Below are positions 60,622 through 64,000 of a stretch of 64,000 nt of DNA, piece after piece. The notes under the pieces were generated by a model that was not told the origin of the DNA, ran no database searches, and worked only from the letters and a program-made list of their open reading frames with translations. Position numbers and translations under genes: made by a program. Each line of letters opens with the position of its first letter. The stretch's first letter is position 1. This stretch comes from Diphasiastrum complanatum (lineage: Eukaryota > Streptophyta > Lycopodiopsida > Lycopodiales > Lycopodiaceae). The DNA lies in the NCBI GenBank assembly GCA_029204225.1, contig CM055101.1, positions 63,452,671-63,516,670 on the forward strand, written 5' to 3'.

Positions 60622-61866
60622 TGTAGCGCAGGCATCCCAAAGGGAGCCGGGAACCACGACTTAGCTTCCCAGCCTTCAACTCTTGCCATCCAAACCCACT
60701 TGACATACAAGCAGCCAACTCGCCAACAACGATCAGACTTAACCAACTTGAAGTTCCGAAAACCAACATTGAGATCCAACCTGGCGCCATGCCAGATCGG
60801 GGGTCCCGACGTGGGTGACTTCCCTCCAAGCAAGCCGCCCGACATACATCAAACTTAACCAACTCGAAGCTTCGTTACAAACGAGTAACATCCATTCCAA
60901 GCAAGCGGTCTGACTTACATCAGACTTAACCAACTGAAAGCTTCGTCACGAGCGCTGGAAGCCAACCTGGCGCCATGCCAGACTGGACAGCCATAAACAG
61001 GTAACATCCACCAAAGCAAGCCATCCAACTCAGCCGACAGGTTAGAGCCCGTTCCCCAAGAGCTTAACCCATTCAAGTTCATGCAAGGAACACTCAGAAC
61101 CGCAAGCCGCGACAGATATGGAAACAACCAGTTCCTGGACCAAATGGTCCCGACAGCATACCGCTGGCGCCACGGACCGAATGGTCCCGACGGCATACCG
61201 CTGGCGTCCCAGGATACGACCCTCAGCTATGTGCCAGTTAAAAATTTTGAAAGCGGCCTTACAACTGGCACTTTTACCGAACACTGAAACCCAGAAGGTA
61301 ATCAGAGTCAGTTTGAGAAAAATCCCACTTTATTGTTAAATCTGAGAAGGTTACATTTCAAGTGTGTGACCGACCCTAGTCTCCGGGGCGCTAGCATGCC
61401 AAGGCGAGAGCCATGACAACATTCCAGCAAGGGAGGCTGAGACTTGGTTGGAGCTCGTCCTGAGTCGCAACCCGCACTCCCCTATAGTATTGGTGTGATT
61501 CGGCACCCCCCCTCATACCAAGCACTCTACCCAAGCTGGTAAAGCACGTTTTTTCTCTCTCTAGGATTTTCTCTTTCTAGAAAGTCATTTTCTCTCTCTA
61601 GATTTTATTGATCCTCAGGCTTCCTTTAATCATGGCTAGATCGTGTGAGGTGATTGCACATCGATCTGAGCTCTCTGGACTTCGCTAGAACCGATCAAAG
61701 ATTTTCAGCCATAGGAACTTGGCGCCGGCTGGATTCTGGTCACAGTAACGCCGGGAGCGGCGCCGGCGCCGTTGGCGCCGGGAGCAGCAGTGGCGCTGCT
61801 GGCGCCGGGGACATAGCTGGCGCCGATGGCGCCGCAAGTAAAGCTTGTAAAGGTAGCTTTACAACA
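60622..61866 (-). mobile_element. A3: type A 3' LTR, 1,245 bp
   Basis: A complete type A LTR on the minus strand, TGTTGTAAAGCTACC to CCTGCGCTACA. A polypurine tract follows at 61867-61880, so it is a 3' LTR. The U3 part (61729-61840) is packed with GGCGCC palindromes. Confidence 0.88.
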
Positions 61867-61905
61867 TCCACCCCACCTTTATAAAATCTGATGTCCTCAT
61901 CAGAT
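61867..61905 (-). promoter_or_regulatory. A3 polypurine tract and hairpin
   Basis: Minus-strand AAAGGTGGGGTGGA at 61867-61880 and the hairpin ATCTGATG-AGGA-CATCAGAT at 61886-61905, identical in A1. Confidence 0.8.
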
Positions 61906-63645
61906 GTCAGATTAAAGTAAAGGTGTCTCCCAATTAAAATGACTATACATTTAAGCTACTAGGCACAGTACTCAATTTACTGGCCACTTTTTATTAACAT
62001 TGAAGCTGGCACACCACAAGTCGGAGGCTCAGCTCTTTGTACTGAAAAATTACATAACTTGGAAATATATCTTTGTCTGGGAAAAGCGTAGATTTGATAT
62101 CGCTTTCGTAAAACCCGAGAACCTTATTAACTGGTGGCAGAGGTCTTTCTTTGAAATGTTCGCCCCTGTCGCTTTTGACTTTCGACTTTGGAACTCCTTT
62201 GAGATCCTGATTTGTCCTTGATGCATTTTGTGTTGAGCTCCCTGAGCTCCAGATTTGTTCAGTTCCGCACAGGTATCAAGGCTCCCTGAGCCGAAGGATT
62301 TATCGTTTGATTGCCCACTTTATGGTCCACTCCGTGCCTTGTTGCTTCTGCACCTTGATTTCTCTCCTTGTCCCAGCCTGATCTTGATACTTTTCCATCT
62401 TGGCTCTTTAAGGTAGGCAAAGATTGAGTACTCCGCAATGCACCTCTCACTTAGCTTGAAGTAGCTCTTTGAATCAGCCCAAATGTAACCATGGACCTCG
62501 TGGAAAGCCAAAGGGTCGCACCAGTTTGATCGGCATCCGAACTATCTCTTCGCGTTTGTTTGAAGCACCATGTCCGTCGCGCAAAACTTGACTTTCACAA
62601 TTCCATCACTAGTCAGTTGCCTCACAGTCAAAACAAGAAGTGTACATCGAGCTTGGCTTCAAGTAGCTCTCTTTGAATCAGACACATGCACCCAGAGTTT
62701 GCACTAGTCCGATCTCAACGCGAACTGTCCCTTAGCGTCCGTTCGAAATACCAAGTCTCTCATGCAAGACTCAACTTTCTCAGTTCCTTCATTGATCAGC
62801 TGCCTTACACGTAACACAAGCCAGCGTACTCATATGTTTCATTGCTGGTCCAGAGAAAGCCTATAACAAGCTTTCCTTTCCCAACAAAAACTTGTCAACT
62901 TATTAGGTCCAAAGTTCGCCAGTCTCCTCGTGTGAGTATGGCTAGGTCACCTTGAATTTGCCCCCATTTTGATCAACTTTAATTCAAAATTTGCCCCAAG
63001 AGAGAGGTGTGTGTGATAGTTCCCCTCCACTTAATAAATCAGCTGATCGGACTTTAGAGTAGAGTTCTTCGGACAAAAAGCCTTTCCAACACTTTGCTTC
63101 CCATCTGCTAGGATTATGGCTCGATCCAACTTGTTGCCAATCTCTGAAGAGGATCCTAGTCTTTTCCCCTTTGAGGAAAAACCCAACTGATACTGGATAT
63201 CACCCATGCTCAGTGAGTTTCAGTTCCGAAGGTGGCCGTCCCAAAATGAAGACCAACTGCTCCATAGAAGATCTCCCCTGAAATTGCCCTTTCCAACTTT
63301 TGACTTCCTGCTTGCGTCTGGTGGGCGTTGTCGCAAATGAAACTAACCCAAGAAATAGGCTAGCCATCCATCCTTTGCAAACATTGAGTCGTTTCGTTGT
63401 CGTTCACGTGTGAGTACTTGAACTGCAAATCCGCCCCACAGATTCTGTAGTCCTCTTTGTTTGATGGTATCAGCCTTCAAAAGAAAAGGTTCCTTCTCGA
63501 GCCATCAGCTCCTTGTATCACAAGCAATCATGCAAACCAGGCAAAGCACGAGTACTAAGACTCACCACGAATACATACAAGTAAGACACTCAGGCAGGTT
63601 TACTAACAAGTAACAAAGACAAGGTCCCCCTTTGAGATGGTCCTG
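61906..63645 (-). mobile_element. A3 internal region, noncoding
   Basis: Homologous along its length to 41145-42888 of A1, with small indels. No protein domain is recognised in either copy. It stops at the position equivalent to A1 42888, where A4 begins. Confidence 0.8.
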
Positions 63646-64000
63646 TGTTGTAAAGCTACCTTTACAAGCTTTACTTGCGGCGCCATCGGCGCCAGCTATG
63701 TCCCCGGCTGTTGTAAAGCTACCTTTACAAGCTTTACTTGCGGCGCCATCGGCGCCAGCTATGTCCCCGGCGCCAGCAGCGCCCCTGCTGCTCCCGGCGC
63801 CAATGGCGCCGGCGCCGCTCCCGGCGCCACTGTGACCAGAATCCAGCCGGCGCCAAGTTCCTATGGCTGAAAATCTTTGATCGGTTCTAGCGAAGTCCAG
63901 AGAGCTCAGATCGATGTGCAATCACCTCACACGATCTAGGCATGATTAAAGGAAGCCTGGGGATCAATAAAATCTAGAGAGAGAAAATGACTTTCTAGAA
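63646..64000 (+). mobile_element. A4: type A LTR start, plus strand
   Basis: Begins TGTTGTAAAGCTACC in the plus direction, opposite to A3, with its first 63 bases duplicated in tandem (63646-63708 and 63709-63771). It continues past the window end. About ten GGCGCC hexamers lie between 63678 and 63860. Confidence 0.85.

Noticed and set aside
55183-61866. A2 and A3 as the two LTRs of one element, given their high similarity
   Set aside because: A3 is a 3' LTR with its own polypurine tract and starts inside the B3 5' LTR. A2 continues toward missing sequence beyond B3. They cannot be the pair of a single insertion without further rearrangement.
63562-63921. Gly/Ala-rich ORFs on both strands, also at 61654-61884
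   Set aside because: They arise from the GGCGCC-rich part of the type A LTR, which is noncoding.

Overview
The window is nuclear DNA of a land plant with a large, repeat-rich genome. This rests on one intron-containing host gene with GT-AG introns, several Ty1/copia and Ty3/gypsy LTR retrotransposons, plant-type LINE 3' ends, a tRNA-derived SINE and long (CT)n tracts. A fern or gymnosperm would fit, but nothing seen fixes the species. I see no bacterial operon, CRISPR array, rRNA or stand-alone tRNA gene.

Layout. 0-10 kb is AT-rich and holds decayed pieces: an ORF with a zinc knuckle, two related copia LTRs (one with a primer-binding site and gag remnant), and a minus-strand copia pol split by a 1.35 kb insertion with AATCC target duplications. 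9.9-13.0 kb is a broken, roughly 1,000-codon ORF of unknown family, followed by an LTR-like block to 13.84 kb. 15.6-17.6 kb holds a copia 3' end with polypurine tract, a minus-strand LTR and a LINE 3' end. 17.9-24.5 kb is the only convincing host gene: a six-exon minus-strand folate-biopterin transporter (BT1/FBT family, 519 aa as modelled). 28-31 kb holds another LINE 3' end, another minus-strand copia pol and a Mutator-like fragment. 31-39.9 kb is AT-rich with tandem repeats, one SINE with a 9-bp target duplication, and a copia RNase H remnant.

39.9 kb to the right edge is almost entirely nested Ty3/gypsy-type elements. I use two LTR types. Type A has LTRs of about 1.2 kb, and the one internal region that can be read end to end (A1) has no gag or pol. 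Type B has LTRs of about 0.92 kb. A1 contains B1 (43391-49446, duplication ATTTC) in its leader and B2 (50105-55037, duplication GCTAT) in its 5' LTR. A2 interrupts the same LTR, B3 interrupts A2, A3 interrupts the 5' LTR of B3, and A4 interrupts A3 in opposite orientation.

Most interesting: B1 has an intact 998-aa RT-RNase H-integrase-chromodomain ORF but no gag. B2 and B3 have gag and a protease-like domain but no RT or integrase. A1 has neither. A and B share LTR ends, an initiator-tRNA-Met-type primer site, a polypurine tract preceded by a perfect hairpin, and a leader carrying up to five repeated GTGCT/AGCAC stem-loops. This looks like a trans-complementing set of partial retrotransposons recognised through a common structured leader. 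The sharing is visible in the sequence; its function is inference.
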